Shown here piece by piece: positions 22,655 through 34,600 of a stretch of DNA of 64,000 nt. The translations under genes were made by a program, and so were the position numbers. Every line of letters starts with the position of its first letter. Positions within the stretch are counted from its first letter, which is position 1. This DNA comes from Cladochytrium replicatum (taxonomy: Eukaryota; Chytridiomycota; Chytridiomycetes; Cladochytriales; Cladochytriaceae), in NCBI GenBank assembly GCA_025526935.1, contig JAHLKD010000131.1, forward strand, positions 50,226 through 114,225. The letters run 5' to 3'. The notes beneath the pieces were generated by a model that worked only from the letters and a program-made list of their open reading frames with translations, made no database searches and was not told the DNA's origin.

Positions 22655-25348
22655 ATGGGGACGTTGAACCTGCGCAATGCACAGAGAGGTAAGTTGGGGA
22701 AGCACATAAAATACATCCTCTTCATTTAAATTCAGTTTTGATTTAATTACATGCTGTCTTTCTAGATGCACTCTTCCACATGTTGAATTTCAATGAGCGC
22801 GTAACAGCAAAAGACAGCGATCCGAGTTCCGTGGCGGTTTCTGAGCCGATATGGAAGGTGCTCATTTTCGATCATTCGGCGCAGGAGATTATCTCGCCGC
22901 TGGTGAAAGTGAGCGACCTGCGGGAACAAGGAGTGACAGTTCATATGTGAGTGGACGAAAATATTGGGGCGATGCGGACGCGAGCCAGAGAGAAAAGTGC
23001 GCGGGATAATGCTGCTGTATTTCCGACGGACTTTTGTGTCTGTGCAACGATTGAATGCGTTTTGGTTGGTCCAGGCCATTGAATGCGGAGCGACATCCCA
23101 TTCCTGACGTTCCGGCGCTTTACTTTTTCGAGCCGACGATCGAGAACATTCACCGGCTGGGTGATGTATGTCACACGAGAAGAATGTATTGTGGAGAGCT
23201 TGATATGCAGAACTTTGTAGGATTTAGCAAAAAAACTTTACGACACATATCACATCAACTTTACGAACGCCATTTCCCGTCCTTTGCTGGAGGAATTGGC
23301 CGGCGTCGCACTTTCTTCCAACGCTACAAGTCAGATCGGACAGGTATGGTCATGTCCCTTATGGCCTCAGTTGCGTTAACTTCCGTGTTGCTGCGGTTAC
23401 AGGTGTTCGATCAGTATCTCAACTACGTCTCATTAGAGCAAAATCTGTTCACCCTCAACTTGCCAAGCACATATCAGGTTCTTAACGATCCGACGTCGCC
23501 TGATGCAACGATTGAGTTGCTTGTGAATAAGATTGTAACAGGGCTGTTTTCTGTACTGGTGACTCTTGGTACGGAATTGTGGAGCACAATTGATTCGGTT
23601 CTTATGCCGTTGGTCATCAGGGGTGGTACCAATCATCAAAGCTTCGCGCGGTAACGCGGCGGAGATGGTTGCGAACAAGCTCTATGTGAAGCTACGGGAT
23701 GATTTGCTCAATGCGCGAAATAGTGTGTTCGCGGACGCACCAAACTCAACAACGAGACCAGGTAACCAAGGGCATATCTCAACAGGCTAACCTGAAGGCT
23801 AACAAATTTTAATAACAGTGCTGATATTATTGGATCGCAACATGGATCTAGCTTCCATGCTCGCTCACACCTGGACATATTCCACCCTTGTCCATGATAT
23901 TCTCGATATGAAGCTCAACAGAATCGTTTTGGTGGGTGCTCGTCTTTTCTTATCGAATACTCGACACTAACATTTGTTTTAGACCGAAAATAATGCGAAG
24001 AAGACTGTTGACATTGACTCCAACGATTACTTCTGGGCAAAGAACGCAGGAAGCCCGTTCCCCGAGGTGGCAGGTAAGCGTGAAGATCACGCATTTTGGG
24101 ATCATTCTCATGAACCTCAACAGAGGACGTTGATACCGAGATTAACCGATACAAGAGCGATGTTGAAGAAATCACCCGCTCGGCAGGTGTTTCCTCCCTC
24201 GAAGAAGTTGTCGACACGTAATGTGATTGAACTCTTCCATTCGAACGTAGCTGACGCATCCCTCTGATCTCTTTAGTGATATGACATCTAATGCGAAGCA
24301 ACTCCAAGCAGCTTTGACCGCTCTCCCCGAACTCACAGAGCGAAAACGATTCATCGACCAGCACATGACAATCGCAACCACGTTGCTTAAATCAATTCAG
24401 GAGAGGCAGCTGGATGTCTTCTTCTCCATGGAGGAGGCTATTACAAAGCAGGTGGGACACATATCTTCATCGACCTATGTGCGTCTAACGCGCTTCCTGT
24501 AAGACCAAAGCCACCCTCCTTGAAGCCATCAAGGACCCCAAAAAACTGCCCGAAGACAAATTGCGGCTATTCCTCATATATTACCTTTCTATCGAGGAGA
24601 TCCCCAGGGAAGATATGATTGAGTATGAGCGCGCTCTGGCGAATGCCGGCTGCGAGCTCAACGCATTAACATATGTCAAGCAGTAAGCTTTCAATTTGCT
24701 TTCAATGTTTCTTTGTCGGTATTGAGCAATCGATCATAGAGTGCGTTCTTTTACGAAGATGACCACCACATCTTCCGTAGTCAACCCGCAGGCATCCGTC
24801 ACGGACGGATTTCTCGGCCGGTTCGGATCCATTGGAAGCAAGGTAGGAAGATAAAGATGATAGAGAATGAAGAGCGATTATGACCTCTCTGTTGCGTAGA
24901 TCACGGGAATCATAGATGTGGGCGTCACCGGTGGGTTCCACGATGTCATTGCAGGGGTGAAGAACCTCCTTCCTTCACGGAAAGAGCTACCAGCCACTCG
25001 TGCTGTCGAGAGCGTTATGGACGGCGCATCATTCGTCGATGACGAGTACCTGACCTTTGATCCTCGACAAGCGCGGAACACTGGAACCAGCGCACAAAAG
25101 TCGGGTACACGGAGCAGAGTCACTTTCACCGAAGCTATCGTCTTTGTAATCGGAGGCGGAAACTATCTGGAATTCCAAAACAGCCAAGATTACGCCTCGG
25201 TGGGTGTGAAATGATGTAAGAAGGAGCTGATCGCTTAGGTTCTTGAACACAGAGATCCGCACCAAAGAAGAAGATTGTGTACGGCACAACAGATCTCATA
25301 ACTGCCAAATCATTGGTACAGCAACTGGGAAGTCTTGCAACGCAATAG
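22655..25348 (+). CDS. SLY1: Sly1, Sec1/Munc18 protein for ER-Golgi SNARE assembly
   Basis: SM-family chaperone of the Sed5/Ufe1 SNAREs in ER-Golgi traffic. The start [11 protein letters not shown] (22655) is followed by [47 protein letters not shown] and [18 protein letters not shown]. Later come the SM core [19 protein letters not shown] with [11 protein letters not shown], then [18 protein letters not shown] and the C-terminal [19 protein letters not shown] with [19 protein letters not shown]. All are collinear with Sly1 rather than Vps45 or Sec1. Many short introns; the last (about 25201-25254) joins DYAS to RSAPKKK. Stop TAG 25346-25348, within 'ACGCAATAGAGCGG'. Sequence around this stop is partly repeated at about 26920-27040. 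Confidence 0.95.
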
Positions 25349-26788
25349 AGCGGCATTTCGTAATTTTCCTTTTGCACTTTGCTTGTAATAGCTGGAATCA
25401 AAAGAATTTTCAACGACTTTCTTCACAGATCAGCTAAAAAAATCGACCGTTCTGCGGGTTGGTCAACTCTCGGTTCTCTAGCCTACCTCGTCCATTCCCT
25501 TCCCTACTCAACCCATTCCGCGTTGCGCTTGACAAGCTTTCTGCCGCTCTCGCACACACCAATTCCAGCTTCTTCACTTCGTTATCGGCAACGACGGCCC
25601 CATGGTCGAGGGTGCTTGATCGTGACTGGTGGCAATATTGTTGTGAATCAAAAGCTCACAAATTATGAAGGAGTAAATACCGATGCTGTTGAACGATTCT
25701 TTGGTGATAAACGGAGTTTCCTGCATGAATAGTCACAATATTAAAATGACGTTCCGACGACGTTGAAGAGTTAAGGCGGACTGCTGTTGACTTTTCAGTG
25801 TTTCGACAAGTGACTTGAGTTGATCGTTCTCCAAGGACAAGTTCGAACAATCCAAGAGGACCCTCTCCCGTTCTTCATTGTAAATTTTTTCGTTGTGGAT
25901 TCGGGAGTTGAGATGCTAAATTGTCAACGAAGGTCATTGAGATGCTCAATTGTCACACGAAGGCATTTTTCTCCTTCTCCAGGATCGAAAGCTTGGCTTC
26001 GAGTTGTTGAATCGGCACTTTGTACATCCACTCTTTTCCTGACCCAGGGGGCAATGGTACAATGAGAACAATATTGTTTTTTAGTCCCATGCATAGTCAT
26101 AACAACCGGCTTGCTCACCTTTGTGTCTGTCAAGCGGGAAAGCAATATTGTCTATGAGGGTAGCTCAGTGTAAATTGAGAGGATCTCCTAATGCTATTCC
26201 TAGAGTTGGACGTCCAGTCCATATCTCCTCACGCACTTTAGTAAAGTTTCAGTTGTGGTTTAACTGGTGCTCAGTTGCTCATATACGGCCATCGATCGTT
26301 TTGATCCTCCCAAGCTGCAAGCTCGAAGACTGGAGGTAAAACCCCATTGTTTATTGTTAAAACTCACATTCTTGAAAAGATATTGTTAAAAGGACGATTA
26401 AAGAAATCTCCAAACTACCTTTGGAAGAACAACTTGAATGTTGACGAATCCAGCATCCTCAAAATCACCATCTTCGGCCGTTTCATCAATATCAACAGGT
26501 AACCGGCCCTTTAAATTAGTGCTTGACTCCTCCAAGATGGCTTCAGTTCCCGATACTTGAAGGAGGAATTTGGAACCTGATTAAACGTCCCATTTTCAAT
26601 GTCCGGGCCATGAAACTGTTGATGTCGGTGCGAACGTAAGGTCGGGGCTTCTATCAGTGCTTCTTTTGCAATTAGAGGCTCCATCACCATCAGTAACCTG
26701 AAAAAGACGAAGGCCATTTGGCGATAGGCAGCCAAATCGAGGTTGCCACTCTTCCTTGATTTCTTCCTCTTCACAGCGTCGAAATCAT
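25310..26788. repeat. Segmental duplication unit 1 (degraded)
   Basis: Contains, in order: the SLY1 3' end (about 25310-25440, similar to 26920-27040); a remnant of the coiled-coil gene at about 25740-26030 (similar to 28100-28380, sharing TCGTTCTCCAAGGACAAGTT and CGAAAGCTTGGCTTCGA); and a ~500-bp block at 26271-26788 (similar to 30451-30950). Frames in the coiled-coil remnant are broken. Read as the shorter, decayed member of a tandem pair. Confidence 0.6.
26271..26788 (+). repeat. ~500-bp direct repeat, copy A
   Basis: Shares long phrases with 30451-30950 in the same orientation: TTTTGATCCTCCCAAGCTGC, CAATGTCCGGGCCATGAAAC, TTGCAATTAGAGGCTCCATC and AATCGAGGTTGCCACTCTTC. Small indels throughout. 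A minus-strand ORF in both copies reads VMEPLIAKEALIEAP and HRHQQFHGPDIENG, suggesting it was once coding. Confidence 0.85.
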
Positions 26789-26832
26789 ATCGAGCGATAT
26801 TTCCACATCAAAGAATCGTGTGCATATGTTAG

Positions 26833-27102
26833 TTGGATAATATCATGCTGGCCAGTCAGATATTGATGATTGCACCACTTCAACAAGGAGACTCTTCATC
26901 AATTAGAAATCGTTTGCGTAAAACCTGGGAGGGCTTGCTGCACAACAGAGCGGCATTTTGTTATGTCCTTTTTTTTTCACTCTTCTTGTACTTGCTGGCA
27001 GCCAGAAAATATATAACGACTTTTTACACAGATCAGCTGAACATTCTAAATACGAAAGTGCAAGGAAAGGAACTTTTTATGAAAACTGACATCCCTAAAT
27101 AG
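26833..27102 (+). other. Short ORF with one TM, partly derived from SLY1 3' flank
   Basis: 89 codons with a hydrophobic stretch (FCYVLFFSLFLYLLAARKYI). The DNA at about 26920-27040 resembles the SLY1 stop region (CAGAGCGGCATTTTGT here, TAGAGCGGCATTTCGT there; both end CACAGATCAGCT). So this ORF is more likely a by-product of the duplication than a gene. Confidence 0.35.
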
Positions 27103-27365
27103 ACGGAAGTATATACAACAAGCGCAAGGAGCGAAATTGTTCAGAAGGAAGAAATGGTATTGTAAATCAAATTGGGTTGGTCAGCAAAAACACGCACACA
27201 AGTTGTCCATGTTTTGGAAAATTGGAGCATAAGTGGGAGCGTCCAGAAGGCAGATAGTGCCGAACAGTAGAGCGACAACAATCAATATGCACAAGAGGGA
27301 GGGAATACTTCAAATCAAATTGTTTGATCTATCCTCGACGAGTTTTAAACATGTTGAACATCGAT

Positions 27366-29018
27366 TCAACGTAAATGGTTGTTTTCTTTGTCCGAATCAG
27401 AGTCAGTGTCGTACCAGATAGGAGCACGTGCGGTCCAGCGGGTATCGGTCGATCCGGAAGATATCTCATTGCTGCCAGGCTTGCGCGAAGTCGTTGATTT
27501 GGCGGTCGCGGTATTTAGAGAGGGCGTGACTGACGATGCGTTTGCGAAAGGGGTCGATGGCGCATTGTTGGGTTTGAAGATGGAAAGCATTGGGGGATCA
27601 ATGTCCATACTAGTAGGGGGGTTGGTTTGGTTGAAGGGGGGCTTGGGGACAGTCTCGTCAATGTCCATTGAATTCTGGCCGTTTCGTTTAAAGGCGAAGC
27701 TTTGTCGGTTTGAAAGGAAACGCTGAGGATTAGCTCGTAATTCCTCGGGAGCCTGCCCCCGTCGAGCAAGCTTCTTGTTTTCCAACTTGAGCGAGCCGAT
27801 CTCCACTTGAGCGGCTCGTAAACGGGACTGGCTGTCTGTCTCGTCAATGTCCATTGAACTCTGGCCGTTTCGTTTAAAGGCGAAGCTTTGTCGGTTTGGA
27901 ACAAAACACTGTGGATTAGCTCTTAATTCCTCGGCAACCTGCGCCCGTCGAGCAAGCTTCTTCTGTTCCAACTTGAGCAAGTCGATCTCCACTTGAGCGG
28001 CTCGTAAACGGGATTGGCTGTCTGTTGTGGCAGTATCGGCCGCCAACTTTTGAGCAATGAGGGTCGCATTCTTGTTCATCAGAAATTGATTCTCGGTCTC
28101 GAGGAACTGGACACGACGTTCCGCTGACGATGAAGAGTTTAAGGCGAGCTGCTGTTGACTTCCCAGTGTTTCGACAAGTGATTTGAGTTGGTCGTTCTCC
28201 AAGGACAAGTTCGAACAATCCTGGAGGACCCTCTCGCGTTCTTCATTGTAGGTTTTTTCATTTTGGGAGATTCGGGAGTTGAGATGCTCAGTAGTCAAAC
28301 GAAGGGCATTGTTCTCCTTATCGATGATCGAAAGCTTGGCTTCGACTTGTTGAATCTGCACTTCGTAATTGGACGATTTCGTACAGAGCTGCTTTTCCTT
28401 GATCGTCAGGTGTTCGATCAGTGCCATCAATCGGGTAACTTCTTGCTAAAGCTTGTCGATCTCCTGTTCCAGTTTTCGGATGTTGTCATTCGAGCCTTTT
28501 TGGTGGGCCGCTTTTTCGATCGTAAGGCTTCCAAGTTCTTTTTCCAAATCTGCGAGGTGAGCTTGGTATTGACTGATTTTTTGTCTGGCGTTCCCCTTGT
28601 CAGACACACAACGAGAATGTTGGAAGTCCGCTTCGCGGCAGTATCGTCTAAGTCGAGTGATCTCTGCCTTGGCGCATCGTTCGCTTTGGATCGTGCTTCG
28701 CAGATCTTGAGTGTTCTTGATGTTCCGGTCCTTAAGAGCTTCCACCGAGTTGGTCAGCTCCTCGAGCTTTGTGCGTGTCTGCTGCTCGAATGTGTAGCAA
28801 GCATGGCAAAGTTTCCCATACTTCAAACAACATTCGGTCCCCTTCATTCGTCCAAAGATCCTGGCCACAAGATACACTAATGGTGCTCCCAAAGTGCATC
28901 CAACTGGACCAGTGACCGTCATCAGCAGGTCAAACGCTGACGAGCCGACGAGAATCGGGAGGTAGATGCACAGGAATGCGATGAGCAACACAGTGCGGAG
29001 ATAGGTGTATTTCTCCAT
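27366..29018 (-). pseudogene. Two-TM coiled-coil protein frame interrupted by one TAG
   Basis: Unnamed family. The start MEKYTYLRTVLLIAFLCIYL (29018) gives two hydrophobic segments (second: TVTGPVGCTLGAPLVYLVA), then a long coiled coil (KLEELTNSVEALKDRNI, LRRYCREADFQ, LADLEKELGSLTIEKAA). A TAG at 28446-28448 falls between EQEIDKL and QEVTRLMALIEHL. The frame stays open on both sides for 551 codons in total, continuing through more coil (NEKTYNEERERVL), a 62-residue tandem repeat (27653-28024), a Pro/Ser/Thr region and an acidic end SDSDKENNHLR. No usable donor lies within ~85 nt upstream of the TAG, so an intron is unlikely. Options are a recent nonsense mutation, a truncated 190-residue product, or a sequencing error. 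A decayed relative lies at 25740-26030. Confidence 0.5.
27653..28024 (-). repeat. 186-bp in-frame tandem duplication (2 x 62 codons)
   Basis: Units 27653-27838 and 27839-28024 are about 90% alike by eye. Both encode DSQSRLRAAQVEI, ARR, EELRANPQ, NRQSFAFKRNGQ and SMDIDET. The unit length is a multiple of three, so the reading frame is kept. Confidence 0.92.
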
Positions 29019-30450
29019 CTTTCTAGTGAAAGAAGAGATTTCAGGTGGTCCATCAAGAGGTGGAAAGGGGTTGGATGGATTTAGAGGAAAACAGAGGAAC
29101 CATTCAGGGGAGTTATGCACACACCTTATAGCGCTTGGCTCACCGCGTCGAATAGGTCGAGGAATGTGACAAGAGCAGCTGGTATTCGATGATGGAAGAT
29201 CTCGCGTGAGACAAGCAGGTTCTGTTATTGCAAGCGCGCTTTGCGTTTCGACGGAGTTCAGCGACGCGTCGCGAGTTGGTCATGAGACACGGCAAGTGGA
29301 CGAAGCGGATGATGTTTTGGGCAAGAAATTATTGGGGATCGGAATTTTGGGGTATGATTGATCTGAACGAGCTCTGGTTTATTAGATGGGTCGGTGCTGG
29401 AACGTTGGAAATAATCTCGGTTGCTGACGCTGGTGTTTACGTGCAGAACAGTTCACGATTTGGTGGTGACTCCAGCAGTTCCTCAGACATGGATGTAAGA
29501 GACCATTAATGTGCGCATAAATAACGATGCTGTTGAAGGAGAGCTTGCGAACAATGGCTGGGCCAATTTGTTGGCGCACTGCGGTCAGAGTGTGCTGAAA
29601 GGCCACCGCACAAGAGTGACCGCTCATGTGTCTATTGTAACCTTTTTGGGATTAAGCCAATGTCCTGTCTCTGGCATTGCCCCGGCTTCATCCGTGTTGT
29701 CTGTGGTGTGGTGTGCTCTCTCGTCGGCGTCTTAGCGTCCGTTGGTTTAGGCTCGCCAATTTCCCACGCGGCTGCCACATGAATGGACGGGTGACTGAAA
29801 AACAATTCTTTTAGAAAACACTGATTCCAACCATATCGATTAAAAAGCCATAATCGCCCGAAATTGAGAGGATAGGCCGGTTGAGATAAAATATCCTGCG
29901 CAATGGAGTTGCATAAATTATTCCATGGCTGTCTTCACTCAAAATAGACGTTGAATGTGAGTTGACAGTATCAACTTGTCACGCAAGATTTTGCCCATAA
30001 ATTTCGGTTCTTCTTCTTTCAATTCGAAGTTGTCGTATCTTGATTGCTCGGGCATTGCAGAACATTGTCTTCCATCACCGACACCTCGTCAGTTGGTGGA
30101 TTGTTGGAGTCTGAAAGAATAGAGACATCCTATTGGGAGGCCTAACGAAAGTGAATAAATTCTAGTACTTCTTGGTTCGTCAGATTTCTCCGGAAGCTGA
30201 ATGTCAAGTAATCTAGCATTTCCTACGAATACAACCTTAAGATTCCAACATTTCTGTTGCACTCCTTCCATAGGAACTCGTGGAACTCCAGGAACCATAA
30301 CTTATGCTTCTGGTAATTCAGGTGACCACCGATCCTCTGTCCAAGGTCGATCTCTTCATAATCGGTTAATCGTATATGGTCTGGTGAATTAACTCACTTT
30401 CTTGCCCTGGTTCACAGACGTAGGTAATTTGTTCATTATCCGTGCAAAGC
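29019..30450. other. Region without a supported gene
   Basis: Upstream flank of the coiled-coil frame. Plus-strand ORFs (29228-29509, 29511-29735) and a minus ORF (29382-29627) overlap each other and show no domain. At 30090-30400 low-complexity pieces precede direct repeat copy B. The proximal part should hold the promoter of the coiled-coil gene. Confidence 0.35.
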
Positions 30451-30950
30451 TCAGTTGCTCATATTCGGCCATCGACATCGTTTTGATCCTCCCAAGCTGC
30501 TAGCTTGAAGACTGGAGGGTAAAACCCATTGTATATTGTAAAACTCACATTCTTGAAAAGATATTGTTAAACGGACGATTAAAGAAATCTCCGAAGGTAA
30601 ACAACTAGAATGGTTACGAATCCAGCATCCTCAAAATCACCATCTTCGTCCGTTTCATCAGTATCAACAGGTAACCGGCTCTAAATTTGTGCTTGACTCT
30701 CCAAGATGGCTTCAGTTCCCGAAACTTGAAGGAGGAATCTGGAACAAGACGCCCCATTTTCAATGTCCGGGCCATGAAACTGTTGATGGCGGTGCGAATG
30801 GAAGGCCGGGGCTTCTATCAGTGCTTCTTTTGCAATTAGAGGCTCCATCACCATCGGTGACCTGAAAAAGACGAAGGTCATTTGGCGATAGATAGTGAAA
30901 TCGAGGTTGCCACTCTTCCTTGATTTTCTTCTTCACAGTGTCAAAATCAT
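30451..30950 (+). repeat. ~500-bp direct repeat, copy B
   Basis: Partner of 26271-26788, with the same phrase order and orientation (see copy A). It closes segmental duplication unit 2 (about 26920-30950), which is longer than unit 1 because it keeps the coiled-coil frame. Confidence 0.85.
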
Positions 30951-31025
30951 CATTTGCCGACGTTAGCCGCTTGAGACAGTGTCAAAATCATCATTTGCCT
31001 ACGTTAGCCGCTTGAGACAGTGTCA
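30936..31025 (+). repeat. 41-bp tandem repeat, two full copies plus a stub
   Basis: The unit begins CAGTGTCAAAATCATCATTT and ends GCCGCTTGAGA. Copies start at 30936 and 30977 and differ at one base (CCGACG / CCTACG). A third partial copy (CAGTGTCA) starts at 31018. Confidence 0.95.
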
Positions 31026-31684
31026 CGCTCTCTGGCATACGGCTTGCAGAGATGCAGCGTGACTTTCCAAACGGAGCATACTATGGAGTGGTATGACATT
31101 TGGCAAGGGCTGTTGACTCTCTGGGCTTAAGTCCAAACTAGGGATCTCGCCGCGACCCAACGGGAAGAAACTTTCAAGTAAGTTGACACAAGCCAAAATA
31201 CTGAAGGCACTGCCATGTTAGTATGAATTACTCTCCAACTCGAGTTTACTAAGCTCTTCAGTGCAAGGCGAATCCACCTAAAGATCGCTGGGTTCATTTA
31301 GCGGCTTCCCACAGTCACTCTATGCTCACACTCCAGCTCAAAGCCTAACACAGTTTGCGAAGGATGAAGACAAACCTGCGAACGTGAAGGAGACGCGCAA
31401 GGAAGCGCAGTTCGGCTGAGTTGGTCCGGCCGGGGAGCTGTTAAAGGTAGAAAACTACTGTGAAGACGCTTGGGCCAGCAGGACGGTACGGCCAAATGTT
31501 GATGTTGATATCGACCTCATACCAGTTTGGATAATGCTGTGATCTTTAGATTCACGGTAAAAGCAGCTGCTGATCTGCTCTTGGCTCCCTGCTTCCGCTA
31601 CATACTGTGATTCTTCCATCCATTGGTTTCTCTTCTTATTTTCTAAAAATCTGTCAACACAAAATTTCATTTCTTCATCCTACG
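31026..31684. other. Upstream region of the CSC1-like gene
   Basis: About 660 bp with no supported gene. Short antisense ORFs only (31298-31495 and 31455-31670, minus). Probably promoter and leader of the following gene; the last 60 bp before the ATG are T/C-rich. Confidence 0.4.
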
Positions 31685-34600
31685 ATGTCTTGGGAGAGGA
31701 ACCTCAACACGACCCCGGTCGACGGACAGCAGATCTTGGCAGACATCATCGCTGCTGCTGTGCGGGATGATGGGGACGATGGAAATCAGGGCGGGGCAGC
31801 GGCCGGAACCACCAGTGTTATCCTCCCCTTCCAGACCTTCGTCGGAATCGGTGCAATCTGTTTCTTTATTTTCTGCCTCGTGCGCAACCATTTCAAGGAC
31901 ATCTACTCTCCACGCAGAGTTCTCAAAAAGTAGGAATCCATTTAGAGGCGTCATGCTGAAAAGGCTGGCTTGGGATTGGAACTCAATCCGCTTGTCCATA
32001 ATAGGGGCCGACCACCCAAGCTTTCGAGCAGCTTTTTGGGATGGGTCTCCGGAGTGTGGAATGTCCGGGAATCCTTCCTTGTCAGCACCGTCGGTCTTGA
32101 CGCTGTGATGGTAGGGTTGCCTCCTACTCGCTTGCCTACTTTGCCTAAACGATCCAACAGTTCCTCCGGTTCCTGAGAACCGGAATCAAGCTTTTCTCCT
32201 TGCTCGCAGTGTTGGGCTTGAGTGTGATTGCACCTGTAAACTTCTTTTCGAATCCTCCTGCCGAGCCGGTCTTTTCGACTACGAAACCTTTCAATGAGAC
32301 AGCTTTCCTGAAGCATATTTCCATCGAAAATGTGACATCCGGATCACCATTCTTGCGGGTACATCTCGTGTGCACATGGCTCTTTTCGATCCTCGCTTAC
32401 GGTTTCCTGGTCGACTACTATCGAGGTCACGTCCAGCTCAAAATGAAGTACGTCGAGCACGTTTTGCGCAAGACAAAACTTTCAAAAATAGAACATCGAT
32501 CCATCATGGTCTACGGCATCCCATCTGAGCTCCGCAACGAAGTCGAGCTGGCGGCTTACTTTGAGTCGCTTGGAATTGGAGGAGTTGAACAGGTTGTGAT
32601 CGTACGAAAGTGGGCTCACTTGCGAGAGGCTGTGATGAAGCGTGCGTATTACCTCACGAAACTGGAACATATGTATTGCCAAGTGTACCGCACGACTCGT
32701 AAGTTTGCCTCTTGGAGCATGCGAAAACCTGGGACCACGCCGCTTCCACCTCCGAATTTCCGCCTCACTGGGTCCTCGATTATGTCTTTCCGCCGAATCT
32801 GGAATTCCATCAAGGGCATGTTCTGTAAACCTAAGACTGAGGAAAATGAACCGTTGTTGTCTGAAGAACCTGCGAGCCCCAGATCATCCCATTACGACGA
32901 GAATGTGTCTTTGGGATTGCGATCAATGATGGACCGTATCGACATGGTGGACGCTCGTCACCGGCCACATCACCGTCTCGGGTTGTTTGGGATCTTTGGA
33001 GAAAGAGTGGATTCGGCGCAGTATTATGCGAAGGAGTACCTGGAATGGGACGCCAAAGTATCCAAGTATCGAAGGACTGCTGATAACTCTCCGGTAACTA
33101 CAGTTGGCTTTGTATCCTTTGAGTCGCCAGAGTCTGCGGTTCGTATTGCCTATTGTTGATTTTCTATTCCAGTCTAATGCTTTCATGTTATCCAGACGCT
33201 CGCTTCTCAAATTCTCATTCACCGTCAACCCTTTGCATGCTCCACTCGGATGGCACCAGAACCTCGTGACATCTACTGGGACAATCTGGCGACCAAAATA
33301 TCTTCCCCGCTTCTTAAGCTCCTTCGAAGCACCGTAGTTCTCTCAGTTCTTGCCATCCTAATTATTTTCTCAACGACCTTCATCGTTGTTATCTCCGCTT
33401 TTCTCTCGTTGGACAGTATTGCGACCATTTTCCCGAGTCTGAAACCATGGATTGATTCGCTCGCCCCAACGACGAAAGATTACATCCAAACAATCGTGCC
33501 ACCCGTTCTCAGTGCAACTTGGACTGGATCTCTGCCGTCAGTGTTGCTCATTGCGACCCAGCTACAAGGGTTGGAAGCTGTTAGCTGGATTGAGATGAGC
33601 GTGCTGTCGAAGTATTCTTTCTATCAGTTTTGGAACATTTTCTTCGTCCCGGTCGCATCGAACTCTGTGCTCAATGTGATTGCAGAATTGATCAAGAATC
33701 CAGGATCAGTAATCGAGGTATGAGTGGATGTGCCCCAAAATTAATGCTTGTCTTTCGTTGATCTTTGTTCGTTTGTTGACAGCTTTTGGGCCGTGGCGTG
33801 ATCCGGGTGCGTCACAACTGTAGGCTATCGTTTCAATGGTTCTCACTCGAACATTTTAGATGGCCATGCCACTCATCAACTACGTCATGCTTCTTGGACT
33901 TGTCGTCTACCCTGCGATGCTTCTGCTTGTGTTCCCGCTTGCTATGACTTGGATGATGCGTGCGCTCCCCTGGAGTGGATTTACTCCTCGAGCGGTGTCG
34001 GATGCGTACTACCCCAGTACCTTAACTTCCATGAAGTGAGTCCCACACTGCGATACAATGGATTATTTCGCTGACCAATGCTAGTTACGGAATCATCTAC
34101 CCTCTTCCCATCCTTGTGTTCATCATTGGTATCGTGTACTCTCCCGTGCAACCTATCATCTTGCCATTCTGCGTCATTTTCTTTTCGATCGCGTACTTTA
34201 TGTTCAAGTACATTTTCCTGTACGTTCACATACCCACATACGAAACGGGGGGTATGCAGGCTCCGATGGCCGTTCGGCGCTGTTTCTGGGGAATGTTTAT
34301 CATGCAGCTCACGCTGATGGGATTGCTCGCGACAAAGTCTACCACCGGTCGTGAGGGCGATCACGGTGGATTCGGCGTAACGCAGCTCACACACGCCAAT
34401 ATCGGTGCAGGGTTAGTGCATTCGCTTTACACAGAGCTCGCGGATGACGGGTTCCGCTGGAATTCTTATGTGCAGATGGTTTTGAGCATCTTGCCGTTGA
34501 CGTTCATCAACTTTGGATTGCTGTGGTGGATGTCGAATGGGTACGACAAGTTGGTCCAGAACACGCCGATGGACTTGGTGGCAAGCGTTGCCAGAGAGTT

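Noticed and set aside
29228-29735. Two plus-strand ORFs upstream of the coiled-coil frame
   Set aside because: Overlap antisense ORFs, have no domain, no splice-linked partners and ordinary length for chance.
26271-30950. ~500-bp direct repeats as LTRs of a retrotransposon carrying the coiled-coil gene
   Set aside because: No TG..CA ends, primer-binding site, polypurine tract or pol domain between them. The additional collinear similarities fit a tandem segmental duplication better.
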